From Warburgia ugandensis (lineage: Eukaryota; Streptophyta; Magnoliopsida; Canellales; Canellaceae): a stretch of DNA of 64,000 nt. The translations under genes and the position numbers were made by a program. Below the pieces are notes generated by a model that was given only the letters and a program-made list of their open reading frames with translations, did no database searches and was not told where the DNA came from. Shown here in pieces: positions 47,701 to 62,412 of this stretch. The DNA is taken from the NCBI GenBank assembly GCA_035236585.1, contig CP141138.1, positions 23,571,437-23,635,436 on the forward strand, written 5' to 3'. The stretch's first letter is position 1; each line of letters opens with the position of its first letter.

Positions 47701-49560
47701 GTGACAAGGATTTGAGGTTGTGCATGGGTGAGTGTATGCCTACCTCTAAAAATGAAGAAAAAAAGGGACATTTTGTTGAGTTCTTTAAGTTTTCCTTTGG
47801 ATAAGAAAACTGGGTGATTAAGTTCTAAATTATGGTTGAGATGATTGGAGAAAGCTGGTCTGCGATGAATAGTTGAGAGATTTGCTTCTTTCAGAAAGTT
47901 AGGTATGTTTATTTCTCATGGAAGGATCCATTTTAAAGTAATTATAAAAATGTAGATTAACTTGAATTCAAAAGTTTTTCCTTAAGCATCTTCAAACTAA
48001 AAGAATTGTTAAAATGTTTAGGAAAGCTTAGTTTACAATTAAAAACTTTAGAGTATGAGAATTGAGAGACAATTTTTATGTTATCTTTTAATAGTCCTAG
48101 AAAATAATGGTTTGTTTTTAAAAATAGGCCTCAGAAGATTGCTGAAAACTCCTGTGCTACTTCATAAATAACATAACAATTCAGTGCTGGATCAAAGAGA
48201 ATTTGAAATCTTTCCTATTTGTTTCAAATTCACTTATTTTCATTAGAATATTAGTCAAAAAATCATATCATGGAGATTACTAAGGAGATTGTAATTCTAG
48301 AAGTTTGATACATGGACCCATTAACCTCTTGATGACAGTAAGAAATTAATTCAAAAGAGAAGACATATAAGAGTATGTGCATTCATAAATATTAATACTC
48401 CTCTCCCACAAAAAGTTATTATTACCAATGGGAACTCACAAGTGAACATGAGTATTGTTTATGAAGCCCTTTCTGAATTATATAAAATTTGTGGATCCAT
48501 TACACACAACCTCAACTAGTGCTACTATTTGATTTAACTAGTGGAGAAACCTAAGGAAGAAGTGAAAGAAGAACCCATGGTTGAGGCAGTTATGAAGATG
48601 GATGGTAACTATGATGAAAAGGGTGATGTTGAATCAATAAAGCTTGCACTAAAAAGAATAAGATACAAACTCAATAAGAAGAGAAAATGAGTGAAGGAGG
48701 ACTCAATAAGTTTGATAATCAGTTAAGGAATGACTCGTTGAGTATTCTCTAAATCAAGAAGAAATGGAACTAGATTCTTTGTCTATGGTGGTGGAGAAAC
48801 ACATTCATCAAGATTACTTCAGAAATTTTCTCAACTCTATATCAAGTCATCATTTTTAGAAAAAAAATAAAACTACAAGAGGATCCTAGAATGACTTGTC
48901 ATGAGGTTGAAGTGGAAAATGGTCTTAACCATTGCTAGAGTTACAAGAATGTTAACGATGTTCTGAATTCACTACATAAGCTTCACGACTCTGGTCAAGT
49001 TCATCCTTGTTTGAAACAAGACTTTGGAAGTGATATGATGATACTCAACCAATTGAAAGAAGAAGCAAAGGATGATGTTATGGATCAAGCTGTGGGTGAA
49101 GAAAAACAAAGACAAGTGTTCTACAAATGGCATCCCAAGTGCATGAAAGTACCATTCAGACTATACAACATGGTTAAGGGAAAATATAATGAAGATTGCC
49201 ATGCAAATATGTTATGTCAAGGATTTGAAATAGATTTTAACAAGGGGAGATGGGATGGAAGTGCAATGATAACAATCACCATCTGTATGACATTCATCTG
49301 AATAAAATACAAGATTAATGGACCGGTGAGAAGACGCATTATAATTACTCAAGAGAAGGAAAGGAGAAACTTAGACTTTCTAAAGAGAAGCAGGACGGTT
49401 ATAGTCAAGTTAGTACATTAGAAGATATAGAAAAAAATAGAGGAAAATATATCTTAACAATAAGAAATGAAAAAATTAAAGGGTGTTCAATAAGGATGGA
49501 GAACGAGAGAATCAATATATTAAAAAAAAAAAAGTTTGCAGGTAAGAACTTATTAAGGAC
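47701..49560 (+). other. A-rich DNA with broken, unassigned coding-like frames
   Basis: A plus-strand frame near 48541-48690 reads like lysine- and glutamate-rich protein, and another at 49011-49301 (96 codons) includes FYKWHPKCMKVPFRLYNM. Neither shows a domain I recognise, and stops separate them. They may be remains of a transposon gag-like protein or a decayed gene; the sequence does not decide. Confidence 0.3.
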
Positions 49561-50500
49561 ACTGGAAAAATAAGAAAACTTACTTGTTGATTTTTCTGGC
49601 TCAATTTACTTTTTGACCCCTGGTTGTTTATAAGATTATAATAAGAAGAAGGTGAAGAAGAAAACTAGATATCTAATTCAAGAAAAAAAGGTATGAAAAT
49701 AGAGAAGAAGGGGGAAAAGAATGGCCCCCGCATTTTTTGCAACTACTCCCCCTTACTCTTCTGAGAATGAGAATGCAAAAGACCTCTTAACCATTTGGCA
49801 ATGAATCAATAAGAAAGAAGATTCAGATTCTGTCACTTATCCGCAATAATCTTAGAAGGATTATCCCTACAAATCAATAACTAGATATCCAATTCAAGAA
49901 AAAAAGGTATGAAAATAGAGAAGAAGGGGGAAAAGAATGGCCCCCACATTTTTTGCAACTACTCCCCCTTACTCTTCGGAGAATGATAATGCAAAAGACC
50001 TCTTAACCATTTGGCAATGAATCAATAAGAAAGAAGAATCAAATTCTGTCACTTATCCGCAGTAATCTTAGAAGGATTATCCCTATCAATCAATTACTTA
50101 CTATGCTAGTTTTGGGTCTTTGGAGATACCTTAGTACTCCTCAATGAATCCAAGTCATCTTTCATAACTGAAGTTACCTAGTTATCTCATAAATTGTAAT
50201 CTTTCCTACACCTAGCAACCTTCCTCCACCCTTACATAGCCCTAGCGATAGTAACCTTTACCCGTCTATTACGTTAGACCATGCACCCCTTTCCAGTTCA
50301 AAAAAAAGTGTTGTCTCTCCTCTTGGGAGAAATCATGAGGTGTTAAGTCATAAGGACTTTTTCTCAAAAAACCTTGGAGGCAAGAATGGTCAATATCTAC
50401 AAGGCTTCTAAGAAAAGAATTGTTAATCAAGTGAAACTTATGAATAATGAGCATAGGAGCAAAAAAGAAAGATCTCTACCCCAAAAAACTCTAGGGTATT
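49561..50500 (+). repeat. 216-bp tandem duplication and flanks
   Basis: The unit from ACTAGATATC (49664) to about 49879 repeats at 49880-50095 with few differences. Shared segments include GAAGAAGGGGGAAAAGAATG, CATTTTTTGCAACTACTCCC and GGATTATCCCTA. The rest, to 50500, is unassigned. Confidence 0.88.
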
Positions 50501-50938
50501 TGTAATGACTCAATTTTTCAATATTATTTTATCACTTTTACAACCACGATCAATCATGATATTTGGTTTGTTTATTTTGCGAATTAATATATGTTTAAAT
50601 CACCTTAATAGGTGGTTAGATATTTTATTTTAATTAAAATATAAAACAAAGGAATTTGTGAGAAAATTAAGTATCATTAGATTCTACACTCGAAATGGAA
50701 TCCAACGGCTCAAAGAACACTGAAAACGGAGCTCGTATGACCAAGTTATGGATGTTTAAAGATCAAGGGCATTTTTGTAACTTGAACTTAAAAATGAAAA
50801 AGGGCTTAAAACGAAGGGGGTCATTTTGATAACGACACCCCCTCTTTCATTGTCATCTTCTTCCTTAGGCCAGGCGGTGCTTAGCACCTTCATACCTGTA
50901 CGGGGCTGCAAAAAATGGTGGCATCGCCTTCCCCCTCC

Positions 50939-50946
50939 TATAAATT
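50939..50946 (+). promoter_or_regulatory. TATA box of the 50501 LTR
   Basis: TATAAATT about 438 bp into the LTR, in a CT-rich context, with CCAAG/GTACG some 120 bp downstream. Confidence 0.55.
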
Positions 50947-52314
50947 CCTCCACTCCCCCTCTTCCATCACCATGATTTCTTCGATTCCCTACCATCTTTG
51001 GCAAGGAAGGCTTTTAGCCAGCAGTTCAGGCGTGCAACAGGCACCATCTCAAGCTCCCAAGGTACGATTCTCCTCCCCACTCTACTCCTCTCTTCTCCCC
51101 CTCCATTTGCCCCCAGAATCCGATCGAATCTAGTCTCACCAGTGATTCATTGCCAGTGTCAATAGTGGGCGATGGATGTTTTACAGATCTAACACTTGGG
51201 CAGCTCATATGCAAAATATGAGCTGCCCATTGCATTTGTGGGAGCCCAAAACCCCAGGACCCAAGATAGTCCATGCATCATGGCATCCTGGGCGTTGATC
51301 TAGGGTGGGGATGTTTGGACGGTCCAGATTGAACTGTTCCATCGAGGCCTTGGGGTGTCCTTCGGGCCTGTGCAGTCATGCAGGTGCGATCTTGGTTCAA
51401 CTGAGACGCACATGCGCCCTGGAAACCGTGATGCACGGGCCCTACTCGGACAATCCTAGTTCGTCTGTTGATGTGCAACACTAAAAATGCAATTAAGGAG
51501 ACTATATAACTCCAATCGACGATCTGAAAGAACTGTTGCGCTCGTAATGATGACATAGACCTAATGAGACTCTAAAATTTAGGATCATAGCACTATTTTG
51601 TATGACTATAGCCCAAAAACTATAGAAAACTCATAGATTAACCATGTTAAAGATGATCAGATCTCATGAATTGATCCATTAAAGATGTTAAGAGATTAAG
51701 AGCTCAGGATCAACCCTAAATTACGTATATCCATCCTTAAAATATAGATCTGACCCTTCAAATTAAGTACAGACCCGTTCTAAGCATCAGAACAGGCAGT
51801 CTAACCATTAAATATTAGATATATACATCAGATCTAGCTTGGAAGTGCGCTAAGCAAGGACCTATAGATCCTAAAAGGCAGATCCAGCCATTAATCTATA
51901 AGTCTAAGTAATGATCCATAAAGGTTGGAAAATAATACTTGAATCCTTGTTATTAATTGATATTTAGGGTTTCACAAAGGTAACTCAGGGTTAAGTAATG
52001 AAGAACACGATTCAAGGAACATCAAGGTAGGTAGTCTGATACTACTAAGTTTTCAAATGCATTTTCAAAATATAATTGATTTATTTAATCCTGATGACCA
52101 TTTTTAGTATGCTTTTTTAGATATAATATTCGCATAATGAGTATGCATATTTTCCTTATGATCTTGAATGCAATTACTCGCATGAAACTGATTTTATGAT
52201 TGCATTGTTTACATATTTTGAAACGCACTGCATAAATTGCATGATTTATGATGATTGAGATTTGAATTATTTATATATGCTTTTGGGGCTATTGAGCCTA
52301 GTGGACACTATGCT

Positions 52315-52573
52315 AAGTGGGTAGATGGCCGAATGAGGCAACCGCGTAAGGAATAAAACCTTGAGTTCTAAGTGGGTAGATCATCAAATGAGGCAACCCG
52401 CATAGGGAATAAAACCTTGAGTTCCAAGTGAGCAGATCGCCAAATGAGGCAGCCTACGGTGGGAACAAAACATTGAGTTCCATGTGAGTAGATCATTGAA
52501 TGAGGCAACCTACGATGGGAACAAAACATTGAATCCCAAGTGGGCAGATCACCGAATGAGGCAGCCTGTGAAG
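52315..52573 (+). repeat. Minisatellite, five units of about 56 bp, inside the LTR
   Basis: Units start at about 52315, 52370, 52426, 52482 and 52538. Each has (A)AGTG(G/A)G(T/C)AGAT, AATGAGGCA(A/G)CC and AACA/AAACCTTGAGTT-type segments. The related LTR at 28290 lacks this array at the corresponding place. Confidence 0.9.
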
Positions 52574-53418
52574 GACCATAGTTGACCCTATGATTTCAGT
52601 GTTATCGATATGCATATAGCATTGAGATGGTCGTATACGAGTACTCGTGACCAGTCGGCATGATGTGTTTGCCAAGAGACAGACCATGTATATGATACTT
52701 ATAGTGATGCCAACATCTGCTTGGAATGATGACTATTTTAAGAGTTTCATGATTATTATATTTGACGCACTGGTTTGATGTGTTTGCCGAGATCTTATTA
52801 CTTGGATCTATTGATTTCTATCTTATGATTTTAGTCATATTTCAAAGACTAGATTTGCGTACGGATTCCATGGTTGAAATTGCATCAATGAGCTTACGTT
52901 TTATGCATGATTAATCAAAAAGGAATCATTAATGTTTTACATGAAAAGCTCCTTGAATTATGCTTGTTGCATGACAAGTTTTCAAAATAGTAGTATCAGA
53001 TCACCTACTGGGTATGAGGAATACTCACCCAAATATATTATTTTTATAGATTAGTTCCACACAGAATTAGAAGAAGTATCAGAAAATGTTAGTACTACGC
53101 TCAAGAAGATGAAGGGAAGATAAGGATAAAGGTAAGTATATGATCTACCTTTTGGACATGTATCTGTAATTACTACAATTGGACTATGCGCTGTGACTGG
53201 ATAGACCTGGAAAATATTTATTGTTTCTTTCATTTTTCAAAATTTACTTGTTCGTCTTGAAAGAAAATGACACTCGAGGTTTTCAAATGAATTTAAATAA
53301 AAATATTTTTCTATTGCACTGCATTGTTTTTATAAAAGTGTTTTCAAATAGGGATAGATCCCGCCCTAGGAATTAGTTACTGCATTTAAAAATGCATTTG
53401 GAAACCTGGGTCGTCACA

Positions 53419-56400
53419 GTATTCCACATCATCGTGCTTTGGAATTTGGGTGTGCCCAATAGGCATTTCTTTCCTTACTTATGATCCTAATATGGTGTAT
53501 TAGATGTAACTCACATGGTCCTTGATGAAAGTCTTTTTGGCTTACCCTTAAATCAATCATTGCTAAGAATAATCTAAAAGTATAGAAACTAGGATTAGCA
53601 AGGTCAATGATAGATGGTTAAATGATATTATTATTCATAAATATCCACAATGTATTATTGTGCCGGTTGAAGGTCTATATGGTGGTCTCCTCCTTATGTG
53701 GTTTTATTCTTTAAAGATAAGGAGGCAAGAAAGTCTAGACATGGAATGTAATTTCACCTTATAAAATATATATTTTGTTAATTAAAGAAGTATGTATCGT
53801 TCATAAAATAAAAAAGTAAAAAAACTAGGTGGTTGGTTGGTTGGTAACTCCATAAGCTACCAACTATTAGTATTAGTGCAAACTTGAAGGAGGTGCTAAA
53901 TAAATTGGCTTCCATTGGCTCCAACAAAAGTACGGTTGTTAATGTTTTATCAATTCTTCAGACTAAAAAATGACACATTTTCAAATTGGTAACTTACAAA
54001 AGACTAACTAATTTTGATGCCTAATAAGGAATTACTAGTGCACCATTTTAATGCATTATAACAAATTTGATCTTTGGAGTTCTAATAGCTTAAGGTAAGT
54101 GGTCTCAAGGGAGGAAAATATTAAATGGAACTAGTGTTAGAAGTTGTAAGCATAGAAATCAATATCATGAACTGAGATTGTTTTAAGTGCCATTGGGTCA
54201 TGGATGTCCAACAAGGTGATTGTTGTGATGAAGTAAAAAAGTGCAGATTATCAAAATCAGATAGTGTGGATATCATTTCTTGATGTAGTTGTCTTATTGT
54301 ATTACCTATTCCAAATGAACAAAAGGCATCTAAGGATGGGATCAAGGGCTGAGTTGCTAACTTGCTTGCAATCATGACTTGACTTTATTCTTGGAATTCT
54401 GAAGTAATTATGCTAGAGTTGGTTGGGCCTAATCAAAACCCATGAATTTCAAGGTTGATGAATTGGTTAAGCTTGATAATTTAGCTAAAGTAGCAACCAC
54501 TTTGTTTCTAAGTCTAGGTTCCTGGGTTTAAGGTGAGAACCAGCCAGCTTCGGTTAGCACATGTTGAAGTAGCTGCCCAACACATTTCATGACTAACAGA
54601 TTGTATCACTAGACAAGGTTATAAGCTATTGGTTAGCACATGCCACAAGAACATCAAATTATGAGATGAGGTCCAAGAAATGTAAATCGTTCAGCCTTCC
54701 TTAGCAAACCTAAAGGTTTGTTGGATCACGGACATATGATCACTTGATTAAGTGAAATAGATAGCCAAGGGCACCATTAAAGAAATTATAATAACACATG
54801 TTAAGAAGAATACTAAACAGCTGTCCATATAAGAACATGGACCACAAATCCTCTCAAATTTCCTTTTGATGTTTGGGAACCCTACCTTTGGATGATCCAA
54901 TTGATTCATCTGATCACCTAAGCATTGGATGTCTTGTATACAAAAATCACAAAGATTGAAAGAATTCAAGGTTTCCTGAAAGCCACATTTTCAAAAGTTG
55001 AAACTAGACTATTGATTTGTTTTTGTTTTTTTGAAAGATAATTAAATGAGTGTTTGAGAGGATTGCCACGAGAGATGTAATAATTGCATGAAAAATCATG
55101 TGAGACCATGAGTGGGAGAAGATTAGAGCTAGGAAGATGTCTGATAGGCATACCTGGTTTCTAGAATCCTACACAACACTTTCATTAAATAGGATACAAA
55201 GATAAGGTGTACATATGAGTGGATAATATAGAGTAAAAAATGGTATGAGAAAGCTAACAATTAAGGAATGAGCTTGCACTACCAAGACTAGATATCAAAC
55301 CCACTTATGTGTCATCCATCAAGCATCATGCCCTCTCATACCAGCTCATCTACCAAGCTATTGACCAACTATAGAGTGTGCTAAAAGGATATGCTAATAT
55401 TTCTAATTATCCTTTCAATTTTGTTTGCAATTGACCAGCACCAAAAATGGTAGATCTTGTTGCAAACTAAGCTATCCAATGACATTTTATGGATCTCCTT
55501 CCACTAACAAAGGGTTCACTCTTATTTATTCTAAGTATTTTAATCCTCTACAAATAGATAAGATCTCAACTTCATTCAAATCACACCAGCCAATTGGACC
55601 TGCTTAGTCAAAAAAATTCCCCATTTGAATTATGTGGTACCTCCCATACCTGAAATTGTAGGTGTCCCATAGCTTGCTCAATTAAAATTTAATTTGTAGC
55701 TACGTTGGGGAGACAGGAACCGAGTTGGTTGTGTCTTAGAGACACTTAAAGATTACTTTGATTATCCAATCATTTTCTTAAAATTTCAACGACTAAGATT
55801 CCCTTAAAAAATTTCAACATTGAAGCCTAAGGAGTTGTGGACTGAAGTATATTTTAAATTTTGGCTTAGTGTATTTTTGAGAGCTCTTGAAGCATTTTCC
55901 ATAGTGTTCGAGCTAGACTTCTAATATAGCCTCCATAAATAAGCATGCCAAAGGACTGTACCTCTAGACTTTAACTTAGTAGCCTCCATTGGACTATTAG
56001 TTCCTCGAATGTGTTTGCATTGCCCAAGTGACTCCAAAATTTTGTAAACTTTTGTTTCACATGGAACCTTAATTTTTCATTATAGAGAAAAAGATGATCC
56101 TTGAATTTTGAGCTAGCTTTGTATAGAAAGCATTGAGAGGGACCTTGTTCTCCAAGTTTAAATAGTTTATCTTGCGTAATGATATGGTTAAGGCTACTCA
56201 TCATCCAAAAAACAATAGTTTAGAGAAAATTGTGGTAGTATTGGGGCTCCACAAAAATTTTGAGCAGCCCATGCAGAATCTTCATTAACAATTGATACAT
56301 AGACTATTTTGACTAAAAATGTAACCTACGGTTTTGGCTTCCATATGAGCTGGACTATGTTATCCACTTGAATGAAGGTGAACCAAGTGAAGATATAAGA

Positions 56401-56446
56401 TATGAAAGCTAATCTTCTTCAAGTCCCCAACAACCTTTTAGATCTA
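53419..56446. other. Unassigned DNA
   Basis: Short open frames occur on both strands (for example 54121-54375 and 55971-56204, minus) but no domain, RNA gene or repeat could be recognised. Base use is like the surrounding intergenic DNA. Confidence 0.4.
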
Positions 56447-56939
56447 TGTTGAGTTATAGTGTCTTGCATCCTTTACTTAATATTTTATAGGTGGTCTCCA
56501 CACCATAAGGAGGCCCATAACTAAAGCCAAAGGAGAAAGAATGACTCTAATTTACTTTTTTATAAGGGGAATTTAGAGTGGGATGTAGTGTATATGTGTG
56601 TAGGGTGTGCTTTTTTTGGGGTTTCTCTAGTAAAGGTAAAAAATAGGGAAAATAAGAAGAGACCTTTGATGTGTACTGTTGGGTTTTAGAGAAGACACGG
56701 AGAAGAAGAAGAACCGAGGTAGGTTTGTGCTTGTAAAGTTATTCTCTCATAGTGAATTTCTCCTATTGCTCTCCATCTATATGTTGGTGGTTTTCCCAAA
56801 CCATGTATATGCTTGTGTTTTTCTTTGTCTTTGTTTTTCCTTGCATTTGATTTCTTATTCCTCTATTTAATAGTTTGGATAGATTATTATATGCCTTATA
56901 GTGATTTGTTAAGTCTTTCGCTCAGCTCTTAGATCTACA
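56447..56939 (+). repeat. 5' LTR of the copia element
   Basis: Starts TGTTGAGTTATAGTGTCTTG and ends AGATCTACA. The next bases, TTGTATTAAAGTAGT, look like a decayed TGGTATCAGAGC primer-binding site for initiator tRNA-Met. It aligns with 59363-59850 throughout, with many differences. Confidence 0.85.
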
Positions 56940-57410
56940 TCTTGTATTAAAGTAGTTTGTGCAAGGTTTTTGGTGAAATACTTGTGATATATTCAAGCTA
57001 CAAATTGAAGAAAAATGGCTAAAATTTCAAATGCTAAGTTTGAGTTAAAGAAGTCCGAAGGCAAGGAAAATATTAGGCTATGACAAAGAAGAGAAAAATA
57101 CATATTAGTTTACAAGAAAGAGTGATGAAGAATGGGGGGATCTTGAACTAGAGTCAATACTTAAAGAACAAGCTACATCACCCTCTTGTATAATGAGACT
57201 AAGAGGAAACTAAATAAGGAAGAAGTAGTGAAGGTTTATATGCAAGTGGTTCGAGGAAGAAAAGGGAAGATCAAAGGAATATGGTCAAGAAGAGAGAAAT
57301 TCTAGTCAAAGTCCAAAAGCAAGAAAGTGCAATGATACTTTTGCAAAAAAAAAGTAAAAAAAGGTCACATGAAGAGAAATTTTATCAAAAGAAAGAAGTG
57401 GTAAAAATAA

Positions 57411-57509
57411 GGCAGCCCCCGTGCGAGAAGCTCCTGCCTATGCAGGCTCTGAAGAAGGGGCAGGCCACAAGGGCCTAAAGTACACAACCTTACCTTGCAT
57501 TTTGCAAGT
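57411..57509 (-). mobile_element. Au SINE, 5'-truncated, inside copia gag
   Basis: On the plus strand the segment reads GGCAGCCCCC, then AGAAGGGGCAGGCCACAAGG and CCTTACCTTGCATTTTGCAA, the reverse complement of the body of the Au SINE seen at 10914-11094. The tRNA-like head is missing. It lies within the gag remnant of the copia element, so it inserted after that element. Confidence 0.75.
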
Positions 57510-59362
57510 AGTCAAAGAAGCATATTATTAAATATGAAGAAGTATAATGCCCAACACCAAAGATGAAGGAGATGTCCTCACCATCTCCTCATGTTTTTCT
57601 TCTCTCTATAGCTGGCTTCTAAATTTTAGGTGCTCTTACCATATGACTTCAAATAAATAATTTTTAGATTCTATAATGCTTATGATGGTGGAAATATATT
57701 TTGAGATAACAATTCTACCAGGGTAGGGAGGAACAATAAATATATTTGATGGGATGTTGAGAATTATAAAGGATGTCAGGCATCTTTCAGGATTAAGAAC
57801 AAATTTGATATTATTGGGTGCCTTGAGTTCTATGGGCTGTACTGTTATCATAAATGATGGAATCTTGAAGGTGAAAAAACATATAATGCTAGTTACAAAG
57901 GGAGGGAAGAAATAAAATTTGTATTAGTTTATTGTTCAAACAGTTATAGGGAATTCAACAGTTACATCTTTTTATGACAATGACATAAATAATAATAGTC
58001 TATGGTATGTGAGGTTGGGCCATACAAGTGAGAATGGAATGTTGGAGTTGCATAATAGATGTGTATTCAAGAAGTTAAAACTTGTAGACTTGGATTTTGT
58101 AAATTTTGCTTGTTTGAAAAATAGTATAGGGTGAGGTTAAAGGTCTCTACTCATAGGAGTAAGGGATTAGTTTTGTATATTCATACTAAAGTGTGGGGAA
58201 TATCTCCAATGGTTTCCAAAGGTGATGCAAGGTATTTTGTCTTCATTATAGACGATTTCTCACATAAATTTTTGAGTTTAATTCATGAAATTTTTTTAGA
58301 AGCATTTACAAAATTTAAACATTACAATAAGGAGATGGAAAAACGAAAAGGAAAGGAAGTCAAGGTTTTAGGTCTAACAATGGTGGTGAATTAGTATCAC
58401 ATAAATTTAAAGAATTCTATAAGGAAGCAAAGGATTGCTTGACATTTCACTATACTATACTATGCAGCAAAATGAGGAAGTTAAGAGGATGAGCAAGATA
58501 TATGCATGAGGCTCTTTGTAGGGTTATCAAAAGAATTTTGGGTTAAGGTAGTTGATATGCTTTGTTATGTAATATATGTGTCTCCTTCTACTGTAATAAA
58601 ATTTAAGATGCTTAAAGAAGTTTGGATAGGAAAATCAGTTGATTATTCTTCATTGCAAATATTTGGATGTCCTACATATGCTCATATACAAGGGGAACAA
58701 CACATCAAATTGCATCTAGGTCAAAGACTTACATATTTCTAGGGTATGATAAGGGAGTTAAAGGGTATAAGTTATATGACCCTAACCCTCAAAATGAGAT
58801 TGTCAATAGAGATGTCATGTTTGATGAGAGTACTATGTTTTTAAAAATCTCACAGAGATACTCATGAAAAAGGGTATAAGAAGACTACAATTGTTAAGGT
58901 GGAGTCATATGGTATGAGAAGAATTTGGCTATAGAGTCTCATTATAAAGGAGTTGTTGATATTCCATGTGATCTAACGCATGAAGATGCATTAGTAAAAC
59001 TATACTCTATTGCCAAAGGAAAAACTTTATAAAGAGGTATCATTAAGGTATGAAGATGATTATACAGTTTCCTATACTCCGACAGTAGGACCAGCAGATC
59101 CAAGGTCACATGAGGAGGTAGAGATAAAGAAATTGGTGCTTGGCATAAAGGACTGAACGAAAAGGTGTCTATGATGGCCATTGTAAGGGACATCTTGACT
59201 AGGCTAGTTAAAGTGGACAAGTTTAGGAATTGGCTAATATTCAACATTGTTAGTGTTTAAAGGACTCAAGGAGAGGGGTTGGTGAGTAGAGAAAATTCAC
59301 ATTCAGATGGAGATTTTTTTAATTTTTTTATTGCTTAAAAGGATCCAGACCAAGGTGGAGAA

Positions 59363-59850
59363 TATTGAGTTTTTATGTCTTGCATTCTTTACTTAGTGTT
59401 TTTAAGGTGAGTCCCACACCATAAAGAGGGCGACAACTAAAGCCAAGGGAGAGAGAGACTTTAAGTTACTTTCTTATAAAGGGGTCTTAGAGTGAGATAC
59501 AGTGTATATGCATGCCAGGTGAGCTTCTTCTAGGGTTTCTCTCATAAATATATAAAGAGAGAAAATAAGAAGACGGCTTCAAAGTATGGTATTGGGTTTT
59601 AGAGAAGACAAGAAATGGAATAAGAACTAAGTTAGGTTTATACTTGTAAAGTATTCTCTCTTAGTAGATTTTCCCTTTTGCTCTGCCCATGGATGTAGGC
59701 GGTTTTGTTGAACCACGTACATGCTTGTGTTTTTCTTTGTCTTTGTATTTCCTTGCATTTAATTTCTTGTTACTCTATTTAATCTTTTGGATACATTATT
59801 GTATGCACTTACAATGATATCTTAAGGCTTCTGCTCCACTCTTAGATCCA
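59363..59850 (+). repeat. 3' LTR of the copia element
   Basis: Follows a purine-rich CCAAGGTGGAGAA tract typical of a polypurine tract. The first bases TATTGAG differ from the 5' LTR's TGTTGAG. It shares ACATGCTTGTGTTTTTCTTT and a TGCTC-ACTCTTAGATC end with the 5' LTR. Confidence 0.82.

Positions 59851-62321
<2,471 letters not shown>

Positions 62322-62409
<88 letters not shown>
62322..62409 (+). repeat. (CT)n microsatellite, about 88 bp
   Basis: Uninterrupted CT dinucleotides; the Arg-Glu frame on the opposite strand is an artefact. Confidence 0.97.

Positions 62410-62412
<3 letters not shown>

Larger units (their letters stand above)
50501..53418 (+). mobile_element. Solo LTR (2,918 bp), TSD GTATT
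   Basis: TGTAATGACTCAATTTTT opens and CCTGGGTCGTCACA closes the element; GTATT stands directly on both sides (50496-50500 and 53419-53423). A TATA box is at 50939 and a donor-like CCAAG/GTACG at 51062. A minisatellite of five units of about 56 bp lies at 52315-52573. It is most like the nested copy at 28290-30992. No retroviral-type internal genes adjoin it. Confidence 0.95.
56447..59850 (+). mobile_element. Ty1/copia retrotransposon, truncated, with both LTRs
   Basis: The 5' LTR is 56447-56939, the 3' LTR 59363-59850. A gag start (MAKISNAKFELKKSEGKENI) is at 57015 and a gag tail (VVRGRKGR) near 57245. A protease-like SYHMTSNK lies near 57630, gag-pre-integrase LWYVRLGHTSENGM near 58000, and integrase pieces with GDARYFVFIIDDFSHKF (58222) follow. 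VDYSSLQIFGCPTYAHIQ at 58640 and LGYDKGVKGYKLYDP at 58740 end the recognisable part. Reverse transcriptase and RNase H are absent. Stops and frameshifts abound. Matching target duplications were not found. Confidence 0.9.
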
